Positions 8,796 through 17,390 are shown, numbered from the stretch's first letter. The stretch is DNA of 64,000 nucleotides from Vibrio celticus (GCF_024347335.1 NZ_AP025464.1:1426001-1490000), one strand, 5' to 3'. Translations and numbers: made by a program. The notes: generated by a model not told the origin, from the letters alone.

Positions 8796-8949
8796 CAAAT
8801 ACATCTCTGTAATAAATCTGCTAACTAGCCGATCTAGGATTGTTTATCGTAAAGGCAAAAACGTTTTGTTTCCTATTTTAGCCTTTTAACAATATTTTCG
8901 CGTGAGCAATAAACACTAATTTCTATCTAACCACATTACTGAGGCTGAT

Positions 8950-9303
8950 ATGTCTGAGACCGAATTCCGACACGGAAAAAAACGTTTTTATGACACCATT
9001 AAATTCCCGAGAGGGTTCGCTAAGTCGGGTGATTTTACTCTTTCAGAAGAGGAAATCCTAACCTTGTTTGGTGACACTATGCTTGCACTTGAAACTGGTG
9101 AACTAGCACCAATCAATGCAGAAGAAAAACACTTCATTAAAGTGTTGTCTCACCCTCATAAGGCAAAGTCCAAGTTAGAGCGTGTTTGGTTGAAGTACAT
9201 TCAACTGGCTCGTGGACGCCGTCGCTTTCACACCCTAAACGGCTGCAAACGCGGCGACGTATCTAGGGAAGAATACGAAAGTGAGTTAGTGTTAGAAGAT
9301 TAG
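8950..9303 (+). CDS. maoP: MaoP / DUF413 family protein
   Basis: A 117-residue basic, cytoplasmic protein of the DUF413 family (YifE in E. coli), recognisable from FPRGFAKSGDFTLSEEEILTLFG and the conserved RGRRRFHTLNGC. E. coli MaoP helps organise the Ori macrodomain through the maoS site lying between hdfR and maoP. The same divergent gene order is kept here with a 154-bp intergenic region. An ATG with GAGG upstream gives the family's normal length. A good terminator follows. Confidence 0.87.
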   Translation: MSETEFRHGKKRFYDTIKFPRGFAKSGDFTLSEEEILTLFGDTMLALETGELAPINAEEKHFIKVLSHPHKAKSKLERVWLKYIQLARGRRRFHTLNGCKRGDVSREEYESELVLED

Positions 9304-9310
9304 TAAAATC

Positions 9311-9347
9311 GCTCAAAGTGATACCTCATCACTTTGGGCTTTTTTTT
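9311..9347 (+). terminator. Rho-independent terminator of maoP
   Basis: CAAAGTGAT and ATCACTTTG form the stem (outer GC extension with one mismatch), a 5-nt loop and then about eight T, starting 8 bp after the maoP stop. Confidence 0.85.
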
Positions 9348-9909
9348 GCCTTCAAACACACATCTTCTTTGTAATTGGTAAGTTTAGCCAACCTGTCCAT
9401 TTTTACCAATATTTATATACAATTCATAGCGATAGCGTGACTAAAACACAGCTCTCGTTCAATCTTATGGGTATTCATCCCACTGAGATTCATCGTTCTT
9501 CACCCTGCCCCTGTCTTTTATCACGATAGCGCTCCATTGCCATCATTATTTTTCTAGTTTCAACTGTAAGCTCAACGCTTGTTTATACGCGAAACACGTT
9601 AATGCACCAAAATTCGTCAATGGTTCGAGCGATGCGATTATTGCAATAATCGTATCAAGGCATAGAAACACACCAACCCTTTCAGGTGCTGAATTAGATC
9701 AACATTGCTGTATATGACAAACGTATTAATCTTGTTTAACGCCACCAAATATCCATACAAAAATTGTGCAATATTGAGAGTTCCAGTCACAGTTACGACG
9801 AAAAAAGCAAAAACTTGACCTAAAACAATAGCGGAACTGGATAACTTATTTTATAATGCGAATTAATGTTTCAGAACACTATAAAATTTTATTTCTAGGG
9901 GCAAAATCA
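9348..9909. other. long gene-free region upstream of nagB
   Basis: A 562-bp region with no credible ORF. It contains an 18-bp perfect palindrome at 9635-9652 and, near the gene, a TATAAT at 9852-9857 that could be a -10 box, although I see no well-spaced -35. It probably holds the nagB promoter and regulator sites; NagC or CRP sites are expected from other gammaproteobacteria but none is convincing by eye. Confidence 0.5.
9635..9652. promoter_or_regulatory. perfect 18-bp palindrome upstream of nagB
   Basis: CGATTATTGCAATAATCG is fully self-complementary. Two further base pairs on each side also match after a single mismatched pair. It lies 258 bp before the nagB start. Symmetry and AT-rich arms suggest a dimeric repressor operator; the regulator is unknown. 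Confidence 0.5.
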
Positions 9910-10710
9910 ATGAGACTTATTCCATTAAGCAACAAAGCAAAAGTAGGTAAATGGGCTGCTCGTCATATCGCAGATTCGATCAACAAATTCGCTCCAACTG
10001 CTGAGCGTCCATTTGTACTAGGTCTTCCTACTGGTAGCACACCTCTAACTACTTACGCTGAGCTAATTGAACTTTACAAAGCTGGCGAAGTAAGCTTCAA
10101 GCACGTTGTAACATTCAACATGGATGAGTACGTTGGTATCGAACCAAACCACCCAGAATCTTACCGCACATTCATGCACGAGAACTTCTTCAACCACGTT
10201 GATATCCAAGCAGAAAACATCAACCTGCTAGACGGCAAAGCTGAAGATATCGATGCTCACTGTGCAGCATACGAAGAGAAAATCCGTTCATACGGCAAAA
10301 TCAACCTGTTCATGGGCGGCGTAGGCATCGACGGTCACATCGCATTCAACGAACCAGGTTCTTCTCTATCTTCACGCACTCGTATCAAAACGTTGACTGA
10401 AGACACTCGTATCGCGAACTCTCGTTTCTTCGATGGTGACATCAACCAAGTTCCTAAATACGCACTAACTATCGGTGTTGCGACTCTTCTAGATGCAGAA
10501 GAAGTGATGATCCTTTCTCTAGGCCACAACAAAGCTCAAGCGCTTCAAATGGCTATCGAAGGTTCTGTAAACCACATGTGGACTGTTACAGCTCTACAGA
10601 TGCACCGTAAAGCTATCATCGTTGCTGATGAGCCAGCTCAACAAGAGCTAAAAGTTAAGACTCTACGCTACTTCCAAGAGCTAGAAGCTGAGAACATCCA
10701 AGACCTATAA
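9910..10710 (+). CDS. nagB: glucosamine-6-phosphate deaminase
   Basis: Converts glucosamine-6-phosphate to fructose-6-phosphate and ammonia, the last step of N-acetylglucosamine (chitin) catabolism. The ATG at 9910 gives MRLIPLSNKAKVGKWAARHI, matching the E. coli start, and 266 residues, the same length as E. coli NagB; an AGGGG ribosome site lies upstream. The in-frame ATG at 9856 would add 18 non-homologous residues. Key motifs: GLPTGSTPLTTY (phosphate loop), FNMDEYVG (catalytic Asp) and GGVGIDGHIAFNEPGSS (ring-opening Asp/His). It stands alone rather than next to nagA/nagC, as in other vibrios. Confidence 0.97.
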   Translation: MRLIPLSNKAKVGKWAARHIADSINKFAPTAERPFVLGLPTGSTPLTTYAELIELYKAGEVSFKHVVTFNMDEYVGIEPNHPESYRTFMHENFFNHVDIQAENINLLDGKAEDIDAHCAAYEEKIRSYGKINLFMGGVGIDGHIAFNEPGSSLSSRTRIKTLTEDTRIANSRFFDGDINQVPKYALTIGVATLLDAEEVMILSLGHNKAQALQMAIEGSVNHMWTVTALQMHRKAIIVADEPAQQELKVKTLRYFQELEAENIQDL

Positions 10711-10764
10711 TTCCTATAGTCTTGAATAGCAGGGCGTTTTTAATAAAGAGAGCGTCTTGAATAG

Positions 10765-10790
10765 AAAAAGCCACTGAAGGTGGCTTTTTT
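10765..10790 (+). terminator. Rho-independent terminator of nagB
   Basis: AAAAAGCCAC pairs with GTGGCTTTTT around a TGAAG loop and ends in a T-run, 55 bp after the stop. Confidence 0.85.
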
Positions 10791-10858
10791 TGTGCCTGTT
10801 ACTTTCGTGTTTAATGGGAAGAGGTTTCGGATATTTTTAGAGGCACAAAAACAACAAA

Positions 10859-10884
10859 GCGATTTCTCCAACGAGAGAAACCGC
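10859..10884 (-). terminator. terminator of mtlR (minus strand)
   Basis: A 10-bp stem (GCGGTTTCTC with GAGAAATCGC on the minus strand, one G-U pair) is followed on that strand by TTTGTTGTTTTTG, about 90 bp after the mtlR stop. Confidence 0.7.
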
Positions 10885-10971
10885 CATCATTTTAAGCTTT
10901 GGATTGAAACGAACGAACAGCTACAAGATATGTAGGATGTGAAACAAGATAAGCAGGGCTGCAAACTAGAA

Positions 10972-11508
10972 CTAAGAGCTCAGCGCGTTATCTCGGCACA
11001 AGGTAGTGATAATGTCAGTGATAGCCAATACGATCGTCGACTTCACTTTCTGATTATGTCGCCCCAAAAACATTTCAAGCATTGGGCCAGACATGGTTTC
11101 CACCATCTCCGCGTCATATTCGATAGGCATAATACGCTGAATAGCGTGCACCTTGTTGAGCTCAAATATCACATCAACTTCTGTGAAGCTGGTGTCTTCA
11201 CCCTGTATTTTCGCCCACTCTTTCAAGGTAACGAAAACCTCGAGATCGTCGTAGAGTTCTTTACTGATCACGCCAAGCCCTAATAGCAACTTAGCACGAA
11301 TCATGATCTCGCCTAACGGCCCACCACTGTTGAGAAGTGGTTCGACAACGAACTTAATTGCAGTGTCGTCTTTCTTAAAGATGTTTTTTAATACGGCATC
11401 TACCGTGTCATCCAATGCATCGTAAGCAGCCATTAGGCAGGCGCCAGCACTCTCAGCTTCCGAAAGGGCTTCGAGTAATTCAGTTTCATGGCTTGTTTGT
11501 ATTGGCAT
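10972..11508 (-). CDS. mtlR: mannitol operon repressor MtlR
   Basis: An all-helical MtlR-family protein that represses mannitol transport genes; it is not a classical helix-turn-helix protein. Conserved pieces: FVVEPLLNSGGPLGEIMIRAKLLLGLGVISKELYDDL. I choose the ATG at 11508 (MPIQTSHETELL, 178 residues), close to the length of Vibrio MtlR. An ATG at 11562 overlaps the mtlD stop as ATGA and would be translationally coupled, but the intervening 54 bp encode a perfect terminator-like hairpin, better explained as intercistronic RNA. It is the last gene of mtlA-mtlD-mtlR. Confidence 0.9.
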   Translation of the reverse strand: MPIQTSHETELLEALSEAESAGACLMAAYDALDDTVDAVLKNIFKKDDTAIKFVVEPLLNSGGPLGEIMIRAKLLLGLGVISKELYDDLEVFVTLKEWAKIQGEDTSFTEVDVIFELNKVHAIQRIMPIEYDAEMVETMSGPMLEMFLGRHNQKVKSTIVLAITDIITTLCRDNALSS

Positions 11509-11525
11509 AACGGCTCGACAATAAG

Positions 11526-11549
11526 AAAGTGCCACTGGTGTGGCACTTT
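11526..11549 (-). terminator. intercistronic hairpin mtlD-mtlR
   Basis: AAAGTGCCAC and GTGGCACTTT form a perfect 10-bp stem with a 4-nt loop, followed on the minus strand by TTTCTTATTG. It may terminate or attenuate transcription between mtlD and mtlR, lowering repressor output. Confidence 0.65.
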
Positions 11550-11558
11550 GATGGTTTA

Positions 11559-12707
11559 TCATTTCAATGCTAGATAAGCTTCTTCCGCTAGTTTAACAAC
11601 TTCTGAGTCACTATTCAGCTCAGAATAATGCGCCAATGTCTCAGCAAAGCCTTTTTCTGCGAACATTGCTTGAAGTTCAACCGCTTGTGGGTCGTCTTCG
11701 TTCTTGTAATGGAACGCAGCAGCAATTGCTTTTACTAGGTGAGTATTCGGTAGGCCGTACTCTAACGTACCGTTTAGAGGCTTAACTAGGCGGTCTTGCG
11801 GGCTCAGTTTACGAATTGGCTGACGACCAACGCGGTCTACTTCATCACGTAGGAACGGGTTAGCAAAACGACCTAGAATCTTTTGGATGTAGGCAGCGTG
11901 AGCTTCTGGATCAAAGCCGTAACGCTTAATCAAAACCGCACCACTCTCTTCCATCGTCGCTGTTACTTCAGCGCGGATTACGTCATCTTCGATAGAGTCT
12001 TTAATAGTCTCATGACCTGCAAGCACACCAAGGTATGCCGTTACCAAGTGACCAGTGTTTAGCGTGAACAGTTTACGTTCAACGAAAGCCATTAGGTTGT
12101 CAGTGCATTCCATACCTGGGATGTTTGGAATCTCACCTTTGAACTGTGTTTGGTCTACGATCCACTCGCTGAACGTTTCAACCGTTACCGCTAGAGGATC
12201 TGTTTCGCCCGATTCTGCCGGTGGAACAATACGGTCAACCGCAGAATCAACAAAGCCAATGTGCTCTTCAGTGAAGGCTTTCATTTCATCAGAAAGGTGC
12301 TCTAACACTGCTGCTTTTAATTGGCTTGTACCGCGAACCATGTTCTCTGCCGCGATGATGTTCATTGGTGCAGTGTTGTTTGCTGCTGCACGCTTTTCAA
12401 TGCCTTGAGCGATAGACTTAGATATGATCTTAAGAACCGTAGGGCCTACTGCTGTCGTCACAAGATCAGACTCAGCAATGCAATCTACTACTGCGCTTGT
12501 CGCTGAGTTTACTGCTGTCACGTTCTTAACAACTTCGACAACACACTCTTCGCCAACAATCTTAACTGGGTATTCTTGGCGTTCAATTAACGCATTTACA
12601 ACCGTTTCATTTACGTCAGCAAACGTAACCTTCATACCAGCATCAGAAAGAAGCTTACCAATGAAACCACGACCGATATTACCTGCACCAAAATGTAACG
12701 CTTTCAT
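11559..12707 (-). CDS. mtlD: mannitol-1-phosphate 5-dehydrogenase
   Basis: Oxidises mannitol-1-phosphate to fructose-6-phosphate with NAD+, the step after PTS uptake. At 382 residues it has standard length. The N-terminal Rossmann start is MKALHFGAGNIGRGFIGKLL. The long-chain polyol dehydrogenase signature appears in the centre (FVERKLFTLNTGHLVTAYLG), with the catalytic lysine in ERKLFTLN followed by the conserved NTGH. It follows mtlA after 183 bp that contain a hairpin. Confidence 0.97.
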   Translation of the reverse strand: MKALHFGAGNIGRGFIGKLLSDAGMKVTFADVNETVVNALIERQEYPVKIVGEECVVEVVKNVTAVNSATSAVVDCIAESDLVTTAVGPTVLKIISKSIAQGIEKRAAANNTAPMNIIAAENMVRGTSQLKAAVLEHLSDEMKAFTEEHIGFVDSAVDRIVPPAESGETDPLAVTVETFSEWIVDQTQFKGEIPNIPGMECTDNLMAFVERKLFTLNTGHLVTAYLGVLAGHETIKDSIEDDVIRAEVTATMEESGAVLIKRYGFDPEAHAAYIQKILGRFANPFLRDEVDRVGRQPIRKLSPQDRLVKPLNGTLEYGLPNTHLVKAIAAAFHYKNEDDPQAVELQAMFAEKGFAETLAHYSELNSDSEVVKLAEEAYLALK

Positions 12708-12836
12708 AATTTTGACCTTATAAATATTTGAATCTAGATAGCTAACTGCTCAACAACATGCCTGATGATTAACTAGAGGCATTAAGCAGTAAGCTATTCA
12801 GACTGAATCTTGTTAAGACAGATTTAGACCGAAAAT

Positions 12837-12862
12837 GAGGCCAGTAGGGGGATACCGGCCTC
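12837..12862 (-). terminator. intercistronic hairpin mtlA-mtlD
   Basis: On the minus strand GAGGCCGGTA pairs with TACTGGCCTC (one G-U) around a 6-nt loop, followed by ATTTTC. The T-run is weak, so this may be an attenuator or RNA-stability element that sets mtlA above mtlD expression. Confidence 0.5.
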
Positions 12863-12890
12863 CTTCACTTAGGAGCTTGACTAGAGCTTT

Positions 12891-14783
12891 TTAGTTTCCG
12901 TTGAGAATACGTAGAACATCAGCAGGGTTTGTTGTGTTCTGTAGGCATTCCACAGCGTCTTCATCATCAAGTGAATTGGTAATAGCCATCAGCACCATGT
13001 TGTGCTCATCGCCTTGTGCGGCAATACCGATAACCATCTTAGCGATATCATCTTCATCTTCGCCCCACTGAATACCTTCTGGGTACTGACAGAATACGAT
13101 GCCGGTTTTTTGTACATATTGCTTCGCTTCGATTGTGCCGTGTGGTACTGCGATAGACTCACCTAGGTAAGTAGATACAAGCTCTTCACGAGCAAACATG
13201 CCATCTACATACTCTGGAGATACGTTGCCAAGCTTCACTAATTGGTCGCCAGCAAACTTGATTGCGTCTTCTTTCTGAGTCGCTTTAAGGCCAAGGAAGA
13301 TGCTGTCATTAGTCAGTGCAAGCTTGTTGCCTTCTTGAGCTGGTGCTGCTGCAGGAGCCGGAGCTTCTACCTTCGCTTCACCACTTTGTGCTTCAACAAG
13401 TTCTGCTACTAGGTTGTCGTATACTGCGCCATCTAAGAAGTTGTTCAGAGACATGTGCATTGCACCAGGAATGGTTTTACGTGCACGGTCTGTTAAATCT
13501 TTATGCGTAATAACAATTTGTGAATCAGCTGGTAAGTTGTTGATTGCGTAGTTAGTTACCGTGATATTTAGGCCCGCTGCATCTACTTTCTTACGAAGGA
13601 GACCCGCACCCATTGCACTTGAACCCATACCCGCATCACACGCTACGTATACTGCTTTCACGTCAGCTAGGTTGATGTCTGCACCCGTGGTTGCACCTTT
13701 AGAAGACGCTTTCATGTCTTTCATTTGTGCTGATGCTTTCTCTAGTGAATCTTCCTCGTCATCTTGCGCTGAAGTCTTAAGTAGGATTGAAGCTACGATG
13801 AAAGACACGGCCGTTGCAGCGATAACCGATAGAACAACACCGATGTAAGAACCTTTTGGCGTCATCAATAGAATCGCGAAGATTGAGCCCGGAGATGCAG
13901 GAGAGATAAGGCCAGAATCAAACACCACGTTAGTGAATACACCAGCCATACCACCTGCGATTACCGCAAGGATCAGACGTGGGTTCATTAGAACGTACGG
14001 GAAGTAAATTTCGTGGATACCACCTAGGAAGTGGATAATAGATGCACCAGCAGCAGATTGCTTCGCGCTACCTTTACCAAACACCATGTAAGCAAGTAGT
14101 AGACCTAGACCTGGACCTGGGTTTGCTTCGATTAGGAAGAAGATAGAACGACCCATCTCTTCAGATTGCTGGATACCTAGTGGAGAGAAGATACCGTGAT
14201 TGATTGCGTTGTTTAGGAATAGGATTTTCGCAGGTTCAACAAAGATAGAAGCAAGAGGTAATGCGCCCGCTTCAACCATTACGTTAACGCCAGCCGCTAA
14301 ACCAGAAGACAGAACTTTCACAGCAGGACCAATCACGATGAACGCGATGATCGCGCAGATCATACCGATGATACCAGCAGAGAAGTTGTTCACTAGCATT
14401 TCGAAACCACTCTTCACTTTACCGTGAACAGCTTCATCGAATTTCTTGATTGCGATACCACCTAGTGGACCTACAATCATTGCACCCATGAACATCGGGA
14501 TGTCAGTACCAACGATAACACCCATTGTTGTGATGGCACCCACTACCGCACCGCGGTCACCACCAACCATTTTACCACCGGTGTAACCAATCAATAATGG
14601 CAGCAAGTAAGTGATCATAGGGCCAACCATTGATGCTAACGTTTCGTTAGGCCACCAACCTGTTGGGATGAATAGTGCTGTAATGAAACCCCACGCAATG
14701 AATGCGCCGATGTTTGGCATTACCATATTGGATAAGAAACGACCAAAGTTTTGAACCTTGATCTTCGCTTCTGGTGATAACAT
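12891..14783 (-). CDS. mtlA: mannitol-specific PTS enzyme IICBA
   Basis: Imports and phosphorylates mannitol. The 630-residue chain shows three domains in order. First is a membrane EIIC domain to about residue 340, including GGIHEIYFPYVLM. Next is an EIIB domain with the phosphorylatable cysteine in VYVACDAGMGSSAMGAGLL. An Ala/Pro/Glu linker (APAPAAAPAQEG) then leads to EIIA with the phospho-histidine in AVPHGTIEAK. The ATG at 14783 gives the family N-terminus MLSPEAKIKVQNFGRFLSN and has GGGG upstream. The frame stays open 45 codons further up, but that extension is not family-like. Confidence 0.97.
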   Translation of the reverse strand: MLSPEAKIKVQNFGRFLSNMVMPNIGAFIAWGFITALFIPTGWWPNETLASMVGPMITYLLPLLIGYTGGKMVGGDRGAVVGAITTMGVIVGTDIPMFMGAMIVGPLGGIAIKKFDEAVHGKVKSGFEMLVNNFSAGIIGMICAIIAFIVIGPAVKVLSSGLAAGVNVMVEAGALPLASIFVEPAKILFLNNAINHGIFSPLGIQQSEEMGRSIFFLIEANPGPGLGLLLAYMVFGKGSAKQSAAGASIIHFLGGIHEIYFPYVLMNPRLILAVIAGGMAGVFTNVVFDSGLISPASPGSIFAILLMTPKGSYIGVVLSVIAATAVSFIVASILLKTSAQDDEEDSLEKASAQMKDMKASSKGATTGADINLADVKAVYVACDAGMGSSAMGAGLLRKKVDAAGLNITVTNYAINNLPADSQIVITHKDLTDRARKTIPGAMHMSLNNFLDGAVYDNLVAELVEAQSGEAKVEAPAPAAAPAQEGNKLALTNDSIFLGLKATQKEDAIKFAGDQLVKLGNVSPEYVDGMFAREELVSTYLGESIAVPHGTIEAKQYVQKTGIVFCQYPEGIQWGEDEDDIAKMVIGIAAQGDEHNMVLMAITNSLDDEDAVECLQNTTNPADVLRILNGN

Positions 14784-15344
14784 AGGTAGAACCCCGTAGT
14801 GTATTGGTTGGTCAAATGACCGAAAGTGTGTGCTCAAAAGTTGATTAAAATGTATCACAACATTTCCAAAATGCACCCAGACCCACTTTTCGTGACAAAT
14901 GTCACACACAAAAAACACTTACGGGTTAATGCGAACGACTTAGATCACAAAAACACCATGAATTTAAATTACAAAGCAAAATTAACGATAATAAATCTCA
15001 TTCACACGAGACTCACATCACAATTACAAACTCAACACCCAAAAATAAATAGCGATCCGCATCACACTTAATAAAAGATACACCCTAGAAACTATAAAAC
15101 ACGTATGAAAGAACGCCATTCTAAGTGTGTTTTCTATGCACTTAGATGAATTAAACTTATCATTTTGTAATTTAATTACAAAAAGAAAACTAAAGCCTAT
15201 CTTTCAATACTCTGATTCTCCTAGCGCCCAAACCTCAAAATACATGAACAATGAAGGAGCGAAATTGCGTAAAATAGATGTGTTATTCTAGTAACTCCTA
15301 TCCCAACGTTATCCAGTAGCCCAATAACGACTTAAGAGAAGACT
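14784..15344. promoter_or_regulatory. mtlA leader/promoter region, possible MtlS-type antisense RNA
   Basis: A 561-bp AT-rich region between divergent mtlA and the gene at 15345, with no credible ORF. In V. cholerae the mtlA 5' untranslated region is long and is overlapped by the antisense small RNA MtlS, which blocks MtlA synthesis. The same gene context and a similarly long spacer make a plus-strand MtlS equivalent plausible. A perfect 8-bp hairpin (TCTAAGTG/CACTTAGA, 15120-15146) lies in it, without a T-run. No boundaries for the small RNA can be set by eye. Confidence 0.4.
14892..14907. promoter_or_regulatory. CRP-like site upstream of mtlA
   Basis: CGTGACAAATGTCACA matches the CRP consensus TGTGA-N6-TCACA at nine of ten positions, 109 bp before the mtlA start. 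A weaker match (AGCGA-N6-TCACA) lies at 15051-15066. Catabolite control of mannitol uptake is established in enterics and vibrios. Confidence 0.65.
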
Positions 15345-16211
15345 ATGTCAGACAAGATCTCCACATCGGCTCTCGCTAAACAGAGAGATATAGACGCTAA
15401 AACTCTATTCAGTGATCTAAAAACGGCAGGCTATATCGTACGTTCACAGGATCGATGGGTACTGACCGAACGAGGGGAAAGCTTTGGTGGGGAATATGTC
15501 GAACACAAAAAGTTTGGTGTCTTCATTGTATGGCCAGAGAAGCTGCTTATCGACTTGGACACCTTCTCAGGGCAAACACTAACCGCAACTCAGCTCGGCA
15601 ATGCCTTTCAACTCAGCGCAAAGAAAATCAACTTACTGCTCAATGAGCTTGGTTGGATCACAAGAGAAGAAGACGGTTGGCACGTCACCTCGACAGGTTT
15701 AAAGGCCGGTGGTGAACAGAGAGAAGATAAAGCCACACAAAATCTATTCGTGGTGTGGCACGATTCATTAGTCCGTAATAAACGTTTGAAGCAATCAGTT
15801 ATTGAGTTCTTAGGGCACGATGCAGAAAGCCACTCAACGGATGTATCGTTTTCTAGCTTCCGCCAAAAGTTCGAGGCCAAGCACCGAAGCTTAGATGGAC
15901 ATTATGTGCGTTCAAAAGGAGAGCTGATCATCGATAACTGGCTTTATATGGCTGGAGTGGTTCATGCGTACGAACGTCCGCTGCCAATATCAAAAGAAGT
16001 CATCAGTGATTTTTATCTGCCAAGTGGCAAAGTATACATCCAGTTCTGGGGAACCGATTCTGCACCCATCGCCGAAGATAAACGTGAAACGACGAGAAAA
16101 GTCTATGAAGAGCATGGTTTTGGTTTAATCGAAATCACGCCAGAAGAAATCACCAACCTAGACAGCGTCCTTCCGCCATTATTGCGCCAATACGGCATCA
16201 AGGCGTACTAA
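15345..16211 (+). CDS. winged-helix protein with restriction-nuclease-like C-terminus
   Basis: A 288-residue cytoplasmic protein without a function I can assign firmly. The N-terminal half appears to hold two related winged-helix-like units (residues about 5-55 and 75-120, each ending in GW.../RW followed by a beta hairpin and a T-x-x-G turn). The C-terminal 100 residues resemble a PD-(D/E)XK fold: RSKGELIIDNWLYMAGVVHAYE, then SDFYLPSGKVYIQFWG, then a last helix and strand (EEHGFGLIEITPEEI). Relatives usually have Glu where this has Gln in YIQFWG, so it may be catalytically impaired. It sits next to the mtl operon, but no functional link is evident. Confidence 0.6.
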   Translation: MSDKISTSALAKQRDIDAKTLFSDLKTAGYIVRSQDRWVLTERGESFGGEYVEHKKFGVFIVWPEKLLIDLDTFSGQTLTATQLGNAFQLSAKKINLLLNELGWITREEDGWHVTSTGLKAGGEQREDKATQNLFVVWHDSLVRNKRLKQSVIEFLGHDAESHSTDVSFSSFRQKFEAKHRSLDGHYVRSKGELIIDNWLYMAGVVHAYERPLPISKEVISDFYLPSGKVYIQFWGTDSAPIAEDKRETTRKVYEEHGFGLIEITPEEITNLDSVLPPLLRQYGIKAY

Positions 16212-16502
16212 ACTACTGAATCTAGACATTTCATACCTATTAAGATCACACTTATCGAGTCATTATGGATATTATTTACCATAGTGATTTGATGTGTTCG
16301 CTATTTTTCCCACGTCATTCTTCTATTATCTTACACCCATCGACTTGAGCTACCGCAGATACTCGATTTATTGGGGCATGTTCGATGACCATTTAGACGT
16401 TCAATCTATAGAGATTCGTTTAAATTCGTTATCCGTTTATTGTTGACGTGACTGAACATAAAACCCTACAACATTTATTATTGATAGATATTAGGATTCA
16501 AC

Positions 16503-17159
16503 ATGACTCATCCAATCATTACTGATCTAAACACTCGTTACACAGCTAAAAAATACGATGCAGAAAAACGCATCTCTGCGGAAGACATGGAAGTAATCAA
16601 AGAAGCACTTCGCTTGTCAGCTTCTTCTATCAACTCTCAGCCTTGGAAATTCATCATCATTGAGAGTGACGCAGCAAAACAACGCTTCCACAATACTTTC
16701 GAAAACATGTTCCAGTTTAACCAACCACATGCGAAAGAAGCGTCACACACGATCCTGTTTGCTCACGATCCTAAGTACACTAAAGAGAAATTCGCGAAGC
16801 GTGCTGATACAGAAGTAAGCTCTGGTCACCTACCAGCTGAAATGTACGAGCAATTCTTAGGTGCTTACGCATTCACAGAAATGAACACTGACGAAGCTGG
16901 TTTCAACGGCAACTGGACTAAGTCTCAAGTTTACATCGCACTAGGTAACACACTGCACACACTAGCTCGCCTAGGTATCGCTTCAACACCTATGGAAGGT
17001 GTAGACGCAGCTATGATCAGCGAAGAGTTTGCTGACGAACTAGAAGGTCACATTGTTGATGTAGCGCTAGCTATCGGCTACCACAAAGACGGCGAAGACT
17101 ACAACTACGGCAAACCAAAAGCGCGCCTAGCTCTTGATGAAGTCATTACTACGCTGTAA
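16503..17159 (+). CDS. NAD(P)H-flavin oxidoreductase / nitroreductase (FRase I-like)
   Basis: An FMN-dependent nitroreductase-family enzyme of 218 residues, the same length as Vibrio fischeri FRase I, which it closely resembles. The FMN-binding pieces are RYTAKKYDAEK (start), LRLSASSINSQPWKFIIIES and the C-terminal ALAIGYHKDGEDYN. FRase I supplies reduced flavin to luciferase and reduces nitro compounds and quinones; NfsB-type nitroreductase activity is the alternative reading. It is a single gene with its own terminator. No lux genes are seen in the window. Confidence 0.9.
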   Translation: MTHPIITDLNTRYTAKKYDAEKRISAEDMEVIKEALRLSASSINSQPWKFIIIESDAAKQRFHNTFENMFQFNQPHAKEASHTILFAHDPKYTKEKFAKRADTEVSSGHLPAEMYEQFLGAYAFTEMNTDEAGFNGNWTKSQVYIALGNTLHTLARLGIASTPMEGVDAAMISEEFADELEGHIVDVALAIGYHKDGEDYNYGKPKARLALDEVITTL

Positions 17160-17209
17160 TAGACACTGATCTGTAATAGCTGACACAAACAAATCGCACT
17201 GCTTTATTT

Positions 17210-17236
17210 GGCCAGACGCTCGTCTGGCCTTTTTTG
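17210..17236 (+). terminator. terminator of the FRase I-like gene
   Basis: GGCCAGACG and CGTCTGGCC form a perfect 9-bp stem with a 2-nt gap (a few inner pairs open to form the loop), followed by a T-run. Confidence 0.85.
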
Positions 17237-17279
17237 TATCTGTTATTTATCCAAGCAACTACCAACCATCAACCACTTA

Positions 17280-17375
17280 GTCATAAAGACACACTGTGTT
17301 TATTTTGATTACACAAACTACAATGTCATAAAGACACATCATGACGATTAAAAACCAAACAAACGACATAAAAAC
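17280..17375 (+). promoter_or_regulatory. NorR-like enhancer sites upstream of norV
   Basis: GTCATAAAGAC occurs identically at 17280-17290 and 17325-17335, each fitting the NorR core GT-N7-AC. A third degenerate copy (GACATAAAAAC) lies at 17365-17375. Three sites spaced about 40-45 bp upstream of a sigma-54 promoter is the arrangement known for E. coli norVW. Confidence 0.7.
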
Positions 17376-17390
17376 AAACACTTAAAAACA

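Noticed and set aside
11508..11562. mtlR start at the ATGA overlap with mtlD
   Set aside because: Would place a perfect terminator-like hairpin inside the coding region and add residues not typical of MtlR; kept only as an alternative.
14826..15071. 81-residue ORF in the mtlA leader
   Set aside because: AT-rich Asn/His/Thr/Lys-rich translation typical of non-coding DNA, antisense to the leader; better explained as regulatory RNA region.
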